Assembly: GCF_000002075.1 (NCBI RefSeq)
Contig: NW_004797291.1
Span: 274,276-338,275, forward strand
Source of the DNA: Aplysia californica
Lineage: Eukaryota; Mollusca; Gastropoda; Aplysiida; Aplysiidae
Length of the DNA: 64,000 bases
Reading direction: 5' to 3'
The stretch's first letter is position 1; every line of letters starts with the position of its first letter. Made by a program: the position numbers and the translations under genes. A model generated the notes under the pieces. That model was not told the DNA's origin and did not search any database. It saw only the letters and a list, made by a program, of their open reading frames with translations. Below are positions 11,401 to 24,489 of this stretch, piece by piece.

Positions 11401-12142
11401 CTGTGCTTCTCTTCTGCGGCAGTATGCATGCACCATTGTGCTGTGACTCTGGTCAAATCTCTGACATGCTGAATGTTTTTGAAAAGTCAAAAGGGATTTC
11501 GACTTCAGCTATATGCTTTTTCAGTGGACCATTAGAACAATGCTTACTTAGAGTGGTATACGCTCAACACAAATTGTATTTAACCAGTACTCATTTTACT
11601 TTTAGTGCATAACAATTAATGATATTTGCTTGTGCTAGTGCTAAGGAATTGTAAATAGATCTGTGTAAAATTTGTTTCTGGTTAAGCTGAATCAGAATTG
11701 TGATAGAAATAAAACAGAGATTATGAAACCAAAATGGACAACAGAAAAAGACAGATCTTCTTTGAGAGATTCTCCTTCTCCTATGTAAAGTAGGGGTGGT
11801 CTACATGAGTCATAATGATGATGATGATCATTGCGACCCCACAATGACCTCGGATGTTGCACACTTGGTCAAGCTGTTTGAAATGGAAGGCTTTACAAAT
11901 TAATACTTAATTGAGATTGGCTGCTGGTGGAAGTCCTCATCATACATCACTTTTCAAAATGACGAACAGGGAAGTCTTACACAAGGCAGTCAAGATGTCT
12001 TTGTGAATTTGAAGGCCTTTCTTGGCTTGAAGTTCATTGTTGTACTTTGAAATTTGAAGCAAATGGTGTTAGTACTGCGGTGAAACTGTAGAAATAAAAA
12101 CACAATCTTCTTCTGTTTGTCATTCCAACAAATTGATTATGT

Positions 12143-12312
12143 GATGAATGAAAGGGGGTGGGTGAAGGGAGCCACTGGTTGGTCCTACTTCTTTAATTTC
12201 CCCTCTATTGCTTCTCTCTGTCTGTCTGCCTTACTTTTTCTCAACACTATATTGACCATAATTGTGTCGATGTGCTGCTCTTTACTCAGACAAACAAATA
12301 AACAAAGAGGGT
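12143..12312 (+). repeat. SINE family B, sense copy
   Basis: Family B shares the GGGTGGTTGG-type head with family A but continues AGGGCGCCACTGGTAGGTCC, a CTGTCTGTCTG stretch, then GTGTCGATGTGCT and CTTTACTC-AAAC. This copy is nearly full length. Confidence 0.78.
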
Positions 12313-13987
12313 AGTGAAACTGCTTACTCTGCTGAATGAAATGCATGCTTGTCCTGGATGTGACAGAAGTCTGTACATTGTGGGTACATCAAGTACATTT
12401 TTCATCAGTTGTGGATTTTTCTGTCGTCCTGTTTGATGTTTTCCTGCTCGTGAATTTTTAGACTAGTGTCTGTGGTGTAACACTTAGGCTCTTCGCTTTT
12501 GTGAACAAAAGAGGTGGGTTAGATTCTCAAGTGAGGAAGTTTATTCCCACTCAAACAGGTTGGCACTGACAGATAGGCTTGAAGCAGCCTACTCCCTAAT
12601 TTCCTAAATAAGCTAAATTGTGTCAATGGGGCGTAAAATGTTACAATTACAATAGTTGAGTGGACTTGGCGCTAATGTTGAGTCAGAAAGATTAGGATCC
12701 TATCATAATGCATTTGAACATCATGATTATAATTGTTGACATTTATTACAAGTCTCGTCTTTGTATCAGACTTCTTATGCCTCCAATCCACACCCTCATA
12801 ACTATCATAATGTGGTTCTGGAGTGCACCTGAACAGCCTTTTTCTCAACAAGTGACACAGAATGATAGACATTTCTCTCGTACATATGTACAGTTGAACA
12901 TGGATTACTCAAACACTTCGGAGATTGACAAATGTGTTCAACACATCCATAGTTCGGGTAAACAGCATAGCCAAATATTAAAGAGATATCAGTCGAGGAA
13001 TGGCAAATTGTGCGAGCTGTCCTTGAATTCAAGCTTTCCATACTCGTGTTATCTGGGCCCAACTGTATATCATTAATCCAAGTGAAAAAGAACCATTCTA
13101 AACAGCCGTCTTTTTTACTCTCACAAATCAAATCAATTCATTATGAATTTTTTTAATTGAATGCGAAGCATGCTGAACTATCTCACTCTCATGTGATATT
13201 TGATAAATGGCCAAGGCTCTTGCTGTTAACACTCATGATATATATATTATACATGTGAAATAAATGTTCCTTTTGGCCAAAATGTTCTGAAAGATTTATT
13301 TTTTTTTCAATAATCAGTCTGATCATTGTCAATGTTTTAAAGTGTTTTTCTCTAAGATTCATTGTCTTTCTGTAAATATAGTACACCATTTTTTGTTCAT
13401 GTATGGCTGCTAATAGTAGTTGTGAAAGACTCTTGGTAGACAGAAGTAGGGTTCTATGAACCAGCAAGGAGTTTAGGCACCTAGGCATGTCATCTCTTAC
13501 AAATGCTCTTCTTACCTGCCAATACTTTTTCATTGTACATGTTTCATTTTTTTTTTCAACAATTTTACACATAGGTCTTTAGTTTAGTTGTAACGCATGG
13601 TTTTAGGCCAAGGCGTTTTTAATTTGGATTAAAAAGCATTTAGATTTGTTTGAAACAGCAGACACTATATTTTCATCGTTCTGTGTACATTGTGGGTTTT
13701 TTTCTTCTCAAATTGTTGTGTTAGACGCATCATTTGTGTTGAGAAAAACTATTTCTGCTGTTTGAAATGCAAATGGATCCAACTAATCAACAGAAATATT
13801 AGTTACATTAATCAGAAAAAAGTAGCATTGATATTTTGGCTTTTTGTTTTCATTTACGGTGTTTTTGTTCATACTTATGCCATATATGTTTCAGTTTAAG
13901 AACACGATCATTTTTTCGTCTCTCAGCATTTTCTTCCAGTCTTCTGTGTACATCTTTAAAATGCATTTGAACAACTGCTCAAGACCG
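12313..13987. other. Stretch with one SINE and no gene
   Basis: Apart from the family D SINE at 12465-12640, this AT-rich stretch shows only short unrecognised open frames on both strands. Confidence 0.5.
12465..12640 (+). repeat. SINE family D (tRNA-like head), copy 1
   Basis: Begins with GTGTCTGTGGTGTAACACTT (A-box-like), has GGGTTAGATTC in place of a B box, and ends with CCTAATTTCCTAAAT and GTGTCAATGGGGCGTAAAA. Related copies lie at 16880, 18885 (inverted) and 43842. Confidence 0.65.
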
Positions 13988-14112
13988 ACGGATGGTTGGA
14001 GGGCATCACTAGTACTAGTATGTTCTACTTCTATTCTCTCCCTCTCTCTTTCCATGCACCAGATAACCATAATTGTGTTGATGTGCACCTTTTTTACTCA
14101 CACAAAAGTAAA
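13988..14112 (+). repeat. SINE family B, partial
   Basis: GATGGTTGGAGGGCATCACT head, pyrimidine middle and AATTGTGTTGATGTGC are recognisable. Confidence 0.65.
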
Positions 14113-14249
14113 AAGACGGGGAGCTAAAGGGTATTGCTGAAGGTCAGTTTTTGTTGAGTCGAAGCGAATTACTTGTTTCTAAACTTGTATCGATGAATCT
14201 GAAACTGGGCAACTTGATACTACAAGTCCAACGTCTATTTTCGTTTTAG

Positions 14250-14651
14250 TCTGAGATTGAAGCATGGACAATCAATAAACAGCTGGAAAAAACAATTGTT
14301 GCGGCAGAGTTGTGGTTCATGAGACGCATGCTACGTATCCCATGGACAGCTAGAAAAACAAATGAAGAAGTCCTGGTTGAAGCAAATTATAGAAAAGAAC
14401 TTATCACGAATATAAGAAAACGACAGGCAAATTTTTTCGGACACACAATGCGGAAAGAAGCATTAGAGAACATTGTAACAACAGGAAAGTTTGATGGAAA
14501 GAGAGGTAGAGGCAGACAGAGGGAAAAGATACTGGACAAGATGACAACATGGCTGGGAGCAGCAAGAACAACAGACACCATTGCTGCTTCGAAAGACAGA
14601 TGGAAGTGGAGGTCCATGATCGCCCACGCCAGTCGGCAAGGCACCGGATGA
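14250..14651 (+). mobile_element. 3' end of an RTE-like LINE
   Basis: An open frame encodes the C-terminal end of a non-LTR reverse transcriptase: LEKTIVAAELWFMRRMLRIP, ANFFGHTMRKEALE, GKRGRGRQREKILDK and RWKWRSMIAHASRQGTG before the stop. This tail is typical of endonuclease-reverse transcriptase LINEs abundant in molluscs, and the following TGATGATGATGA run is a usual RTE-type 3' end. The 5' part is missing, so this is a 5'-truncated insertion, young enough to keep its frame. Confidence 0.85.
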
Positions 14652-14654
14652 TGA

Positions 14655-14832
14655 TGATGAGATTTATGGCACTTGCAACACAGTAAGTATAAGGTCATAT
14701 AAGTGCCAAAGATAAGAGGTGTTACAAGAGAGTAACAGACACAAAAAAGCAGGAGGAGAGATTAAAGACGATAGAAGTTTTATAGGAAAGGAGGAACAAA
14801 CCACCCCAGAGCATCCACCAACCACCCACTTT
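14655..14832 (-). repeat. SINE family A, inverted copy next to a LINE end
   Basis: Tail module (TTATGGCACTTGCAACACAG) lies directly against the LINE 3' end; the head GTGGGTGGTTGG is at 14815-14830. The SINE may have been mobilised by, or inserted at, the LINE tail. Confidence 0.82.
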
Positions 14833-14965
14833 CTGGACTTTTATCAATTAAAATGGGCAACCTAATATGGGTCCAACATCCAAAAGAAGCAAGCAAAGTT
14901 ATGATGATTTTAGTTGAAAGCAGATAATAATAATAATTTATTATGGTGCACTTTGCTTCAAAGAT

Positions 14966-15022
14966 GTAGTATAGTATAGTATAGTATAGTATAGTATAGT
15001 ATAGTATAGTATAGTATAGTAT
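14966..15022. repeat. (TATAG)n microsatellite
   Basis: About eleven perfect TATAG units. Confidence 0.95.
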
Positions 15023-15320
15023 ACTGTATAGTAAAGGGGACACTAAAAATCCCATCAATTTAACCATAGAAATTGTTTTATAGTTTCCCACCTTCTCTCC
15101 AATATGGTGACAGGGTACTTAAAAATGTCATTACCTGCGAGTTTGAGAGTAATTTTATGTACTGTCACTTGTAGTTTAAGTTTAATGTTCGTTGTACATT
15201 TTGTTTTTATGCTGGGCAGAATTCTGATGTTGATTGCTTTAAGCAAAGAGCTTTGTAGTCATTAATTGCAAAAGTAGAAGTCTTTCATAGCAACAAAACG
15301 AACATACACCCTCTCCCCAG

Positions 15321-15362
15321 GCGCTATAGCAGGGGTTACCGGCACTGGCACATATGGGCGCG
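15321..15362 (+). other. Candidate orphan mini-exon
   Basis: Forty-two bases flanked by CCTCTCCCCAG and GTAAGT, both excellent splice signals. Phase 1 at both ends would code AIAGVTGTGTYGR, a glycine/threonine-rich peptide. No partner exons were recognised in the window, so it is either part of an unseen gene or chance. Confidence 0.3.
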
Positions 15363-16059
15363 GTAAGTGCGAAATGGTTCTGAGAAATTACCCTGATTTC
15401 GAGTTTTCTGTGTTCGTGTTCTGTGTCCTTCTGTATTTTTGACTATGATGAAATGTGTCAAGGGAATCAAGTTCGAGAAGACTGGAGACTTTTTTTTGTT
15501 GACTTTTTCAATTTTCTAATTTTTTGTTTATCGATATAATAATATATCTATTCAAGAGAAAATTTGTTTCTATGTGGGTCAGGAAAGTAAGTTTTGTTCG
15601 TGTTTAGTTTGTCAGCACTATCCACGCAATTTAGTAATTATTGTAGCCTACTGTAGTGGTTGGTTTGTCCTACACTACCTCCCCCATCACCATACTCCCC
15701 CCCTCCCCCCTCCTAAGTAAAAGTTACAAATATTGTTTCTGTGTTTCTCTGATGCAGCCATGTGTTGTCAATCAAACGAATTTCTTCATTGATATTCTCC
15801 TCGTCTTGCCCATGATACGTAACATGTTTTTGTCATGACCTAGATCAGGGTCAACATCAACAAGTGACATAAATATTTGTGTCTTGACCTGTTAGATCGT
15901 TGTTGGCACAAAAATGTTGCTAAATAACGGATAACAAATAATAAAATGAAATGATGATTGTATCAGTTTCCTTCTTTTCCTTCTCAACAAACCAACTTTG
16001 CTGTTCAATCTCGTTTTTATTTTGTGTAATGAGTTTTCTTCAGCACATTGCACTATGAC

Positions 16060-16214
16060 AATGGAGGGGAATTGTGGTTTGCTTCTTTCCTGTCCAGCGT
16101 CTGTCGTTCTGATCTCTCCTCCTTTCTTTTTGTTTGTTACTCTCTTGTAACACCTCTAATCTGTGGGACTTACTTGACCTAATTGTGTTGCACGTGCCGT
16201 AAAATTCTTGGTAA
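16060..16214 (+). repeat. SINE family A, headless copy
   Basis: Starts within GTGGTTTGCTTC and ends GTTGCACGTGCCGTAAAATTC. Confidence 0.75.
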
Positions 16215-16424
16215 AACACTTAAGAAAAGGTATTAATTATGTGCTTAACGGTCTCGATGATACGATCTCGGACAGAGCAGAGAAAGGGTTAACAATTGCA
16301 GAGATCACCCTTGAGACAAAATATCCATTTCGTGAACATCATCTGAGTTTTGAGTTTTGATCCTGGTTGAAATTTCTTGAGCAGTAGTTATTGTACCAAA
16401 CCCGCTTCCTGACTGAAATGTCGT

Positions 16425-16795
16425 TAGGCCATTCCCAAAGGGGGGACATTTCTCTTTCTAATGCACAGTGGAATTGTAAATGGGCTGATCCAACAATGCC
16501 ATGCTCATAACTGTGCCTGAACTACAACAGAGAACTGCTGCTTTTTCTTTCCTAATTCTTACTACTATCGTCATTTTCCTCTACTTCTTTTGTATGTTTG
16601 TCACTCTTGTGACCCGCTATTTCCAGGGTGCCTTGATATTGATAGTTGAAATTGACTTTGTGCTGTTGAAGCTAGAGAGGTGAGTAGAGTAAGTCTGATT
16701 CCCTGTAAGGACTTCTCTTTTGACATCCACCCTTTAGCATTCTAGCACTCATATGACGTTGTGCAGTTTTGCGAGCGCCATAAAACCTCTGCTAA
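16425..16795 (+). repeat. SINE family C, copy 2
   Basis: Aligns over its whole length with 5975-6332; a few small indels separate the two. Confidence 0.85.
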
Positions 16796-16879
16796 AACAA
16801 AACAAAAACCAGGCTTCTGTGCATACTTTTGACCACTGGGCAAAGCTACATTCAGGTACACTTGTCATTTCGTTTTTCA

Positions 16880-17062
16880 CAGACCTGTAAACTGATGCCT
16901 GTGGTATAGCAGCTAGACCCATGGCTGTTTTGAACGCAGGTGACCCAAGTTCTATTTTTAATAGTGCTGTATCTCCCTTTTCCCGGGTTGGTCATGACAG
17001 TAAGTTGAGTAAGATCCACACCAACCTCCTAAATTGTGTCAATGGGTGTGTAAAACACCTGC
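16880..17062 (+). repeat. SINE family D, copy 2
   Basis: CCTGTGGTATAGCAGCTAGA head, GTGACCCAAGTTC in the B-box position, and CTCCTAAATTGTGTCAATGG near the end. Confidence 0.65.
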
Positions 17063-17844
17063 ATTATAAAACAAAACTAAAAACAGATCTACTGAAACAG
17101 AACTTTTAAATAGTTATGTCCAGGGAGCAAAACATTATTTCATTGTAGACAAAAATAAGAGGCCAACCAAAAATGACTGGGATGCAACATCCAAGCAGAC
17201 ATGGAGATACTCTAAAAAAAACAAAAAACCCTCCCCATCCAGGAATCTGACCTGTGTCTTCTGTACTACATGTACTACATTGTACTTAAGCTCTTGGCAG
17301 AGCAAGTATTTAATCCCTCAACTTTTTGTTTTCCCTTTCGGAATTCTATACTTTTCCCCAAGAGACAATTCAAAAAGATCATGTTTCTGACTTCAGTGCA
17401 ATAATTTATTATCTCGTAGACGGCCGCAATCAACAAATAATATGACAATGAAACAAACAAAAAGTGAACACCATTTCTTCTAAAAACAACGGTAAGCTAT
17501 TTAAAATATTCAATCAAAACTTCACACCATGAAAGCAGCATAACATTTTGCCCCAAAAAAGTTTGACACTGAAAGTAAAAGTAGGAAAAATATATAAAGA
17601 CTACATGAGGGAAAAAACCAGCAGAATGACATTTTATATTCTTCTATCCCATGTGGTCCTCATACACGATAGACATTGTCGAGGGTTTTTCAGTTTTAGT
17701 GAAACAGTTGCAACACAAATAGATCATACAAGTGCTGAATATTAGAGGTGATACTGGAGATTAACATGCATCATGTACAAAGTTTGTACATAATGACAAA
17801 GAAAAGGAGGAGAGATAAGGACGAGGGATGATTGGATCGATAGA

Positions 17845-17992
17845 ATTGCAAATATCTCTACTTCTGTTCAAGATAGGTGAGTATTTTTCTCATCAAAAGC
17901 AAGACAAACCAACAAAAAACCAAGCTTTAACTTAAGATGATACTAATAACTCTATATGCCCAAAAATTGATGATCAGCCGATTCCACCAATT
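17845..17992. mobile_element. MITE family M1, fragment
   Basis: Half of a MITE seen in full at 20145-20531: shares GCAAATATCT, CATCAAAAGCAAGACAAAC and AAAAATTGATGATCAGCCGA. Confidence 0.6.
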
Positions 17993-18424
17993 CACAACAC
18001 ATTATACATTGTAACAATTAACAGGCCCATGAAAAATGCTACATCATACTCAAAACATGTCACTTTTAGTCTTCAATTAATTTGTCTTTTAGCTTGGGAC
18101 GGGTTCAGCTTATTCTGCATGAGTTAAATTCCCTACAGACACTGAATAGTACATTTTTCACTACTTTCCCAAAGAACAGAGAAATATTCTTACTGGTCAA
18201 AGACTCAAACTAAACAGACCAAAAAAAATATTCAATAGTAAATACTATTTTCATCCATCAATAAGGAATGCATAGGGATAAACTATTGTTGTAGAGATAA
18301 CATCAATACCATGTACGAAACAATGTTGTAACAGACCATTCACACGCACTTGATCGGACCATTTCACTGCTGATCGCCACAGCACAGCAGCACCCTGTGT
18401 GTCCACTCTATGGTTAACATGTCT

Positions 18425-18583
18425 TGTTTTTTTAGTAAGAGTTTTACAGCACTTGCTACAAAATAAGGGCACATAAGTGCCAAAGATTAGAGGCGTTAAA
18501 AGAGAGTAACAAACACAAAAACAGAAGGAGGAAAGATAAGGACGATAGAAGTTTGATAGGAAAGAAGGAGCAAACCACACCTC
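18425..18583 (-). repeat. SINE family A, 5'-truncated
   Basis: Tail AGAGTTTTACAGCACTTGCT through GGAGCAAACCACACCTCAGC is present; the head module is cut off. Confidence 0.8.
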
Positions 18584-18884
18584 AGCAATGACATCCTTAG
18601 AATGTAGACAAACAGAAAAAGTGTACAACAGATAACACAACAGAAGAAAATACAACAAACATTTGCTCAGATGTCCAACCAGTAGAACTCAGTAACCATA
18701 GCAACTGCTGTGGTTATTCAAAGCTAGACAAAACAGACGCATTATAAAGATAAAAACAACCAACAGCAAAGAGAATAGAAACATTTTAATCCATGTTGAA
18801 ATTGAAAACCACTAATACCTACTTCTTGTTGGTAAAAGGAAGCAAATTCAGAACTGACAAAGCCTTCTCCCCAGACACAATTCA

Positions 18885-19078
18885 GATCATTAAGGAGGCG
18901 GGCAGCTGTTATCCTGAACTGTCAACCTGAGCTGAAAGGGATACGTCCCTACAGACAGAGACGCGTGATTAAAAAAAATTTTTTTTACAAAGCTCTCCAC
19001 ATGGGAATTGAACTCTGTATGTCTTCCACAAGTGACCATTAAGAGCCTTATCACTACACCACAGATGTCAGTCATCTG
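18885..19078 (-). repeat. SINE family D, inverted copy
   Basis: On the - strand: CTGTGGTGTAGTGATAAGGC (A-box region) then GAGTTCAATTCCC (B-box match) about 45 bases on. This is the clearest Pol III promoter in the family. Confidence 0.72.
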
Positions 19079-20144
19079 CAAGGAGGAATACTATTTCTCC
19101 TTGAAAGACAATAAAAAAGATGGCAGTTTGGCAGCTCAAAAGTATGGTTTCATTGTACAATGAATTGTTAAAACATTATTCACAAAGAAGTATAAGAAAA
19201 CCAATCATCCAAGAAAGTCAAAGTAGGGACATCTGCTGGGCCAATGACTAAGTTATTTTGATAAAAGCAAAGAACAGTTTACACACATATTATGTATTAT
19301 TTATACCATATTTTTAACAACATTCATTACCAAAAGAAAAAAAAGGAGGACATAAGAAGCAGTTAATAAATAAACCATTGCATACATGATATGATGATAC
19401 GGTCAATATATTATATTCTGCCCTCCTCAGCTCAGCATTAGATCTAATACATTGTATCACATCAGCAAAAGTTCAAAGAGACACATACCAAAACAAGAAC
19501 CATGTAGTTTAGGAATGAACTTCTAAGTCAACAAAGAAACAACAGCAAATCTGAGCATCACGATTGGTAGACCAAACCCTCCCAAATGTGTGATTGTTTC
19601 GGCAAAACTACACTTTCATTGTTCATGGTGTCGAGTGCAAACCAACCAAGTCTATGCAAATGCAAGAAAGCTGATTTTTTTCAGGACTTACTTTTTTACT
19701 TTTACTTTTCTGATCCAGCGGCCATTTGGGTTCTAGCCCTTCGGTCTGAAATTTTTTTTTTTTTTCCAGGACAAAAGACTGCGTAAATATTTAAATAAAG
19801 TGAAAATGAACGTTTAGTCATCAGATTTTGTTCCCGTTTGTGGGATAACAAGAGTCTACTTAAGCTAGATATCAGCACAGCTAGTATTTATTTATTTTTT
19901 TTTTTTTTGGGGGGGGGGGGAGAATTGTATTGTTTCTACCCCCCGTTTATGATACCATCGTAGAAGAAACCAAACTAAACCGATGATGACCTTTGAAAAA
20001 ACGCTTTTGTTTTAAAGGCCACGAGATCGGCAATCGGTTTAAGGCAGTCGTCTATTTGTAGTGCGCACTAAAGCCCCCACAAACCAAACCAAATCAATCC
20101 TTCAATGGGCACTACCTTTTAGCAATCATATGTGAGGAATCTTG

Positions 20145-20531
20145 ATGAAATCAGGTGATCGTCAAAATAATGAAATGGCAGAAACTGGCATTTTTCTGTA
20201 AGATTGGCAATCTTTATCGAATTTTTGTTTTTAGATTCAACACTTTAAAGGTCCGTTTAAAAACACATTTCTGCATGGATTTTACTGAAAAATGTTGATT
20301 TAAGGTATTCTAAAGATTCTCAAGCTTCGAAGTCGCTAAACTTTGGCAGCCATTTTCTCGCTAATTTTACCTCGGACACCAGGCGACCCCCACCTCCTTC
20401 AATCGCAAATATCTTAACTTCCATTCATGAAAGATCAGTACTTTTTTCACCGTAAGCAAGACAAATGAACAAGCTTTAGAATGATACCAATAAATCCACA
20501 TGTCCAAAAATTGACGAGCGCCAGATTTCAC
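20145..20531. mobile_element. MITE family M1, full copy
   Basis: Ends carry inverted repeats: GAAATCAGGTGATCGTCAA at 20147 and its complement TTGACGAGCGCCAGATTTC at 20511-20529. The 390-bp interior is non-coding. Related copies lie at 17845, 38600 and 56450. Confidence 0.75.
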
Positions 20532-21224
20532 TGCGTCATGACACATATATGTGAAAACTCTTCCACAGGCAAATTCAACATGGGAAGTTTTGATTCCTTA
20601 CAGGAATTACAACAATAACAACGCAACTGCTTAATGTGAGATTCCGCAATGTGCAAAAGTGAAAAGTAACGCATGACGGTGACCGGTCGAAATAATCTCC
20701 AAAAGTTTGTCTGGCCATACAACACCAGTCAGTGTGAGTGTATAAAAAAACCAAATGCATATAATCTCAGACACATGAGATTGAAGTTTATGTAACACAT
20801 CCGCAAGGATACCCCACCTTACTGCTCATTGTAACTGCCAGGAGGAAACAGTATCACACCACTTCTTTACCTGCCCTGTATTTAGAGACCTGCGTAGAAC
20901 CTACCTACCTAGCTGCCTCCCCAGATGTTAGAAATACTTTATACAGCAACAAAACACAGCTGATAATATCCTGTAAATTCTTTGCCATATCCACAGGCCG
21001 AAGGGCTACAACCCAGAAGGCTGCTGGATCAGAAAAATAAAGTAAAGTACGTAACACAGCTGAGTGGGGAGACAAGTACAAGGGATCGAGTCAGAACAAG
21101 TCACAATCAGCGACCTTTAAACAAAAACACATTTGGCAATGCTCACAACTTATCACACAGTTCCACACTTCAGTGAATGATCATTTAGCTTTAGTGAACA
21201 GAGGCCAAGCAAAACGCATAAATT

Positions 21225-21243
21225 TATATATATATATATATAT
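21225..21243. repeat. (TA)n microsatellite
   Basis: Short perfect TA run. Confidence 0.85.
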
Positions 21244-21311
21244 CTAAACATTACACCATTAATATGAGACTAAGTTAAAAGTAACTTTTCTTTGTGCGTA
21301 CCTCAATTTTT

Positions 21312-21453
21312 GTTTTAATAGAAGTTTTCGGGCAATTGCAAACCAATTACATCATATAAATGCCAAAGTTTAGAGGTATTACAAGAGAAAAGGATGATAG
21401 ACATTTGATAGGAAAAAACGATCAAACCACACCACAGCATCTGCCAACCACTC
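21312..21453 (-). repeat. SINE family A, internally deleted
   Basis: Tail and head (GTGAGTGGTTGGCAGATGCT on the - strand) remain; the pyrimidine middle is shortened. Confidence 0.75.
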
Positions 21454-22994
21454 ACATTATTGAAGACATCAATATAGGCTCTCATGTCTCTTTACACAAA
21501 TGATGCTGATATATTAGCATATGGCCACTGATACAACATAAAAAAAGAATAACGACAGAAGAAGAAATCTTCCAACAGGAATGTTTTTATGTGAGGTCTC
21601 TTTATACCCACCCTTCCTGAGTGGACAATTCTGTTACATAATACCAGCTTTTCTTTGGCTAAGCTTTTATCATCAGTCACAGAGAAAAAGCACATGACAG
21701 GGTATAGTATGCATTATCAATAAGTAATGACCAGTCACATTTAAAAATATGCAACAGTAGCAACTTATGTTAATTCTGTGACCACTGCAAAACATACAAA
21801 TTGAATGTACTAAAATTCACAATAAACAAAAGAAAACAACAAAATAACCCAACAAACAACTATCTATTCATTCATTAAATATTTTAAAAACTTGATTTTA
21901 TAGCACCAGAATGAACATGTCATGTAATCCATATATATAATATAAATACACACACACATAATAATATACTTCTATGGTGAAAGAGATTTTATGAAGTCGA
22001 TATCACTAAAGCTGTAATACTTTCTCATTCTTCCAACTCTCAGTAGGAATAGGAGTAAGCACTGTCCCCTCACAACAGAAGACATACAACCATTTTTTCT
22101 TTGATAGTGTGCTCATGGTTATGAAAGCTTGGCTCATTCTGATGTTTCACTCAGTGGTCGTACGCACCAAAAGCAGTTGAGCTGAGCAGTAGCTGAGCCA
22201 TGTTAAATCTTAGTAATATTATTTATACGCCGTTCGCACCAAAAACAGTAGACGTGCCGTATTGAGCAGTGCACTGCTAGCAGTGAGCAATAAAATACAT
22301 CCCCGCATTTACTACCACTCAATGCTAGCAGTGATTTCATCATTTCTAAAATTAGCACACCCGAAATTTCCCGCCAAACCTCACCAAGATATCTCAATCA
22401 GCTCAAGACAGCTTCTACATTATCCTCTTCAAAGCCTGTACAACAAAACAGAAACAATACAAAGGATAGAGCCAAAACTTTTGAGTTCATAAGTTTAATC
22501 CAGGAATATCCATGCTTGTGGCCAAAACAAGACAATAATTTTATGAACAGAAAAACCAAGAGAAAACAACTTCAAGAAATTGCAGACAAGATGAACTTGC
22601 ATGTGTCTCTTTTGGCATTAATGGGATAAACCCAATATTCTTTCTCACCATCAAATACAAGAGACTGTGGCAATAGTGATCAAATGCAGCAAACATATTT
22701 TACAGACCGCAATGTATGAACTGTCTCCGATACAAGCAGAGAGCTAGCAGAGAGAGCTAGCAGAGAGAGCTAGTACACACTGCTTTTATATTGCTTTTGG
22801 TAAGAACATGCAAGCTGATACATGTACTGAGCAGAGCGAGAGCAGCCAGCGAGCTACTGGACAGCTTGCCAAAACAGATTTTGGTGCAGACACTCGAGCC
22901 TACAGCTAGAACTCTTGCTTTTTCCGCACGAACTGAGAACGTGAAAATCATGCAATGCCAGCCACAATAAGAACTGACCTGCCTTTTTGAGAGA

Positions 22995-23060
22995 GGGAGA
23001 GGAAAGGAGGAGAGAGAGAGAGAGAAGGAGAGAGAGAAAGAAACAGAGAGAGAGAGGGGG
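22995..23060. repeat. GA-rich simple sequence
   Basis: GAGAGA runs mixed with GGAGG and AAGAAA. Confidence 0.85.
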
Positions 23061-24239
23061 GGATAAATAAGGAGAATAGAATAATGGGGGGGAGGGAATG
23101 AAAGGATCACCATTGAAACTATGTTCTTTGCACTATTGTAAAGCACACTGAGCACTTTCCAATTGTAACTGCACAGCATAAATAAATATAATGAATTATT
23201 ATCATTAATAACTACAGCTTCAAAACTATAAACTAGTTTGTGAAATAACGCTATATAAATAAAAGCACTTGTACATTCCTACAATAAGTTTTCACAAGAC
23301 AAGATCTATTCAAATCTACTGATTTTTTCAAATTCAGAAATCAGACTAGAAAGGTCAAGATAGAACTTAACAGACAAGAAACCTCACATTTATTACCAAA
23401 ATGAAAGATTTCATTCTTTCTTGCAATGATTAAACCTCCCACTTCGTCACAAAGTAGCACTTCGAATTATTCCCAGGAAAACAAAATTTCTAACCGTGTA
23501 ATAATCCCATTCGTCTGTACTTAACACAGGAGGGAGGAACGGCATGCTACATTCTTTTAGGTTGGGCAACAGGTAGCTGCATTAGTTAATTCTCCTATGA
23601 GAAGCTGGCCAGTATGAGACCAGTCCAACAGATGCATCGTGCCGATTAAAGAAATGGATATCATTTTTTGTGAATAAAAAAACTCACCGATTTAAAATAA
23701 TCATAATAATGTAGACCATTTTATAGCACCTTTCCTTGTGTGCACACAGCTCTCTTAGGAGCGCTTTACATAATAAAACAATGCCTTGCGATCACTATGT
23801 ATATGTTCCCAGCTTATTCTTACGTTGCTTATGAATTCACGGGGTCATTTTGCTCTGTTTTAGCTAACGTGCATTGTTGAAAATCCTCCAGTATAGCTGT
23901 TCATACATAAAATAACAAAGTTGTGACTATCTTTAAAATAAACGGCACCACCCGTTTATTTTGCACTCAAACTTTATATAAGATGAATACGCAAGAAAAA
24001 CGGGGAGAAGTCACCAGAAGACTTTCAAGACTTAAGCCAGTAAAATTTCATCCACCTTATCAAAACCCCTTTTTGTGACCGATCCAAACTATACTACGAC
24101 AGGACTCTGAGGCTTTTGCTTTCAATTTGGAGTGAATTTTGAAGTTTGATTTGATTTTGGTGAAAGTGAACAGTTGATGAGATCTGAAGAAATGGTGAAA
24201 TGTTACATGCTTAACGCTCCTATCAACACTATTAGGAGT

Positions 24240-24432
24240 TAATTTAAGAGGCAGGACCTTCCAGTTTAACGTCCATCTCCGAAAGGACAGAGCAAAATAG
24301 GAAATGCGTGTAAAGTGCCTTTCCCAAGGACACAAAAGTCAGACCACGCTGAGGCTGGAACCCCCAAACCCGCAATCTCACAATTACAGGTCAGGTCGGT
24401 AGCCTTACCACTAGGCCAGCGACGCCACCCTG
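24240..24432 (-). repeat. tRNA-derived SINE with conserved central domain
   Basis: On the - strand: TGGCCTAGTGGTAAGGC (A box), a degraded B box, then CCTTGGGAAAGGCACTTTAC and GGACGTTAAACTGGAAGGTCC. The latter motif is the deeply conserved central domain known from many marine-invertebrate SINEs (Nin-DC-like). Confidence 0.8.
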
Positions 24433-24489
24433 ATGAGATATGTAGAGCTACAAGTTTAACAAGTGTGATGTCTCGCATCATCGTATTAT

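Larger units (their letters stand above)
8868..12100 (+). other. Probable long 3' UTR or downstream flank of the LRRC59-like gene
   Basis: No conserved coding sequence follows the stop. AATAAA signals sit at about 11708 and 12093, so a 3' UTR of about 3 kb is possible; the true end cannot be fixed. The stretch also contains a CpG-rich island at 9120-9475, a family A SINE and a poly-G run. Confidence 0.4.
17110..24240. other. Gene-poor interval with scattered repeats
   Basis: About 7 kb with no recognisable coding exon on either strand. It holds SINEs (18425, 18885, 21312), a MITE family (17845, 20145), a (TA)n run near 21225, and a GA-rich run near 22995-23060. The SINEs that can be oriented point along the - strand, as in NFXL1. 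Confidence 0.6.

Noticed and set aside
14387-14698. Open frame antisense to the LINE end
   Set aside because: Shadow of the reverse transcriptase frame on the other strand.
22757-23179. 140-codon - strand frame
   Set aside because: Runs through a GA-rich simple repeat; Ser/Leu/Phe-rich composition follows from it and no homology is apparent.
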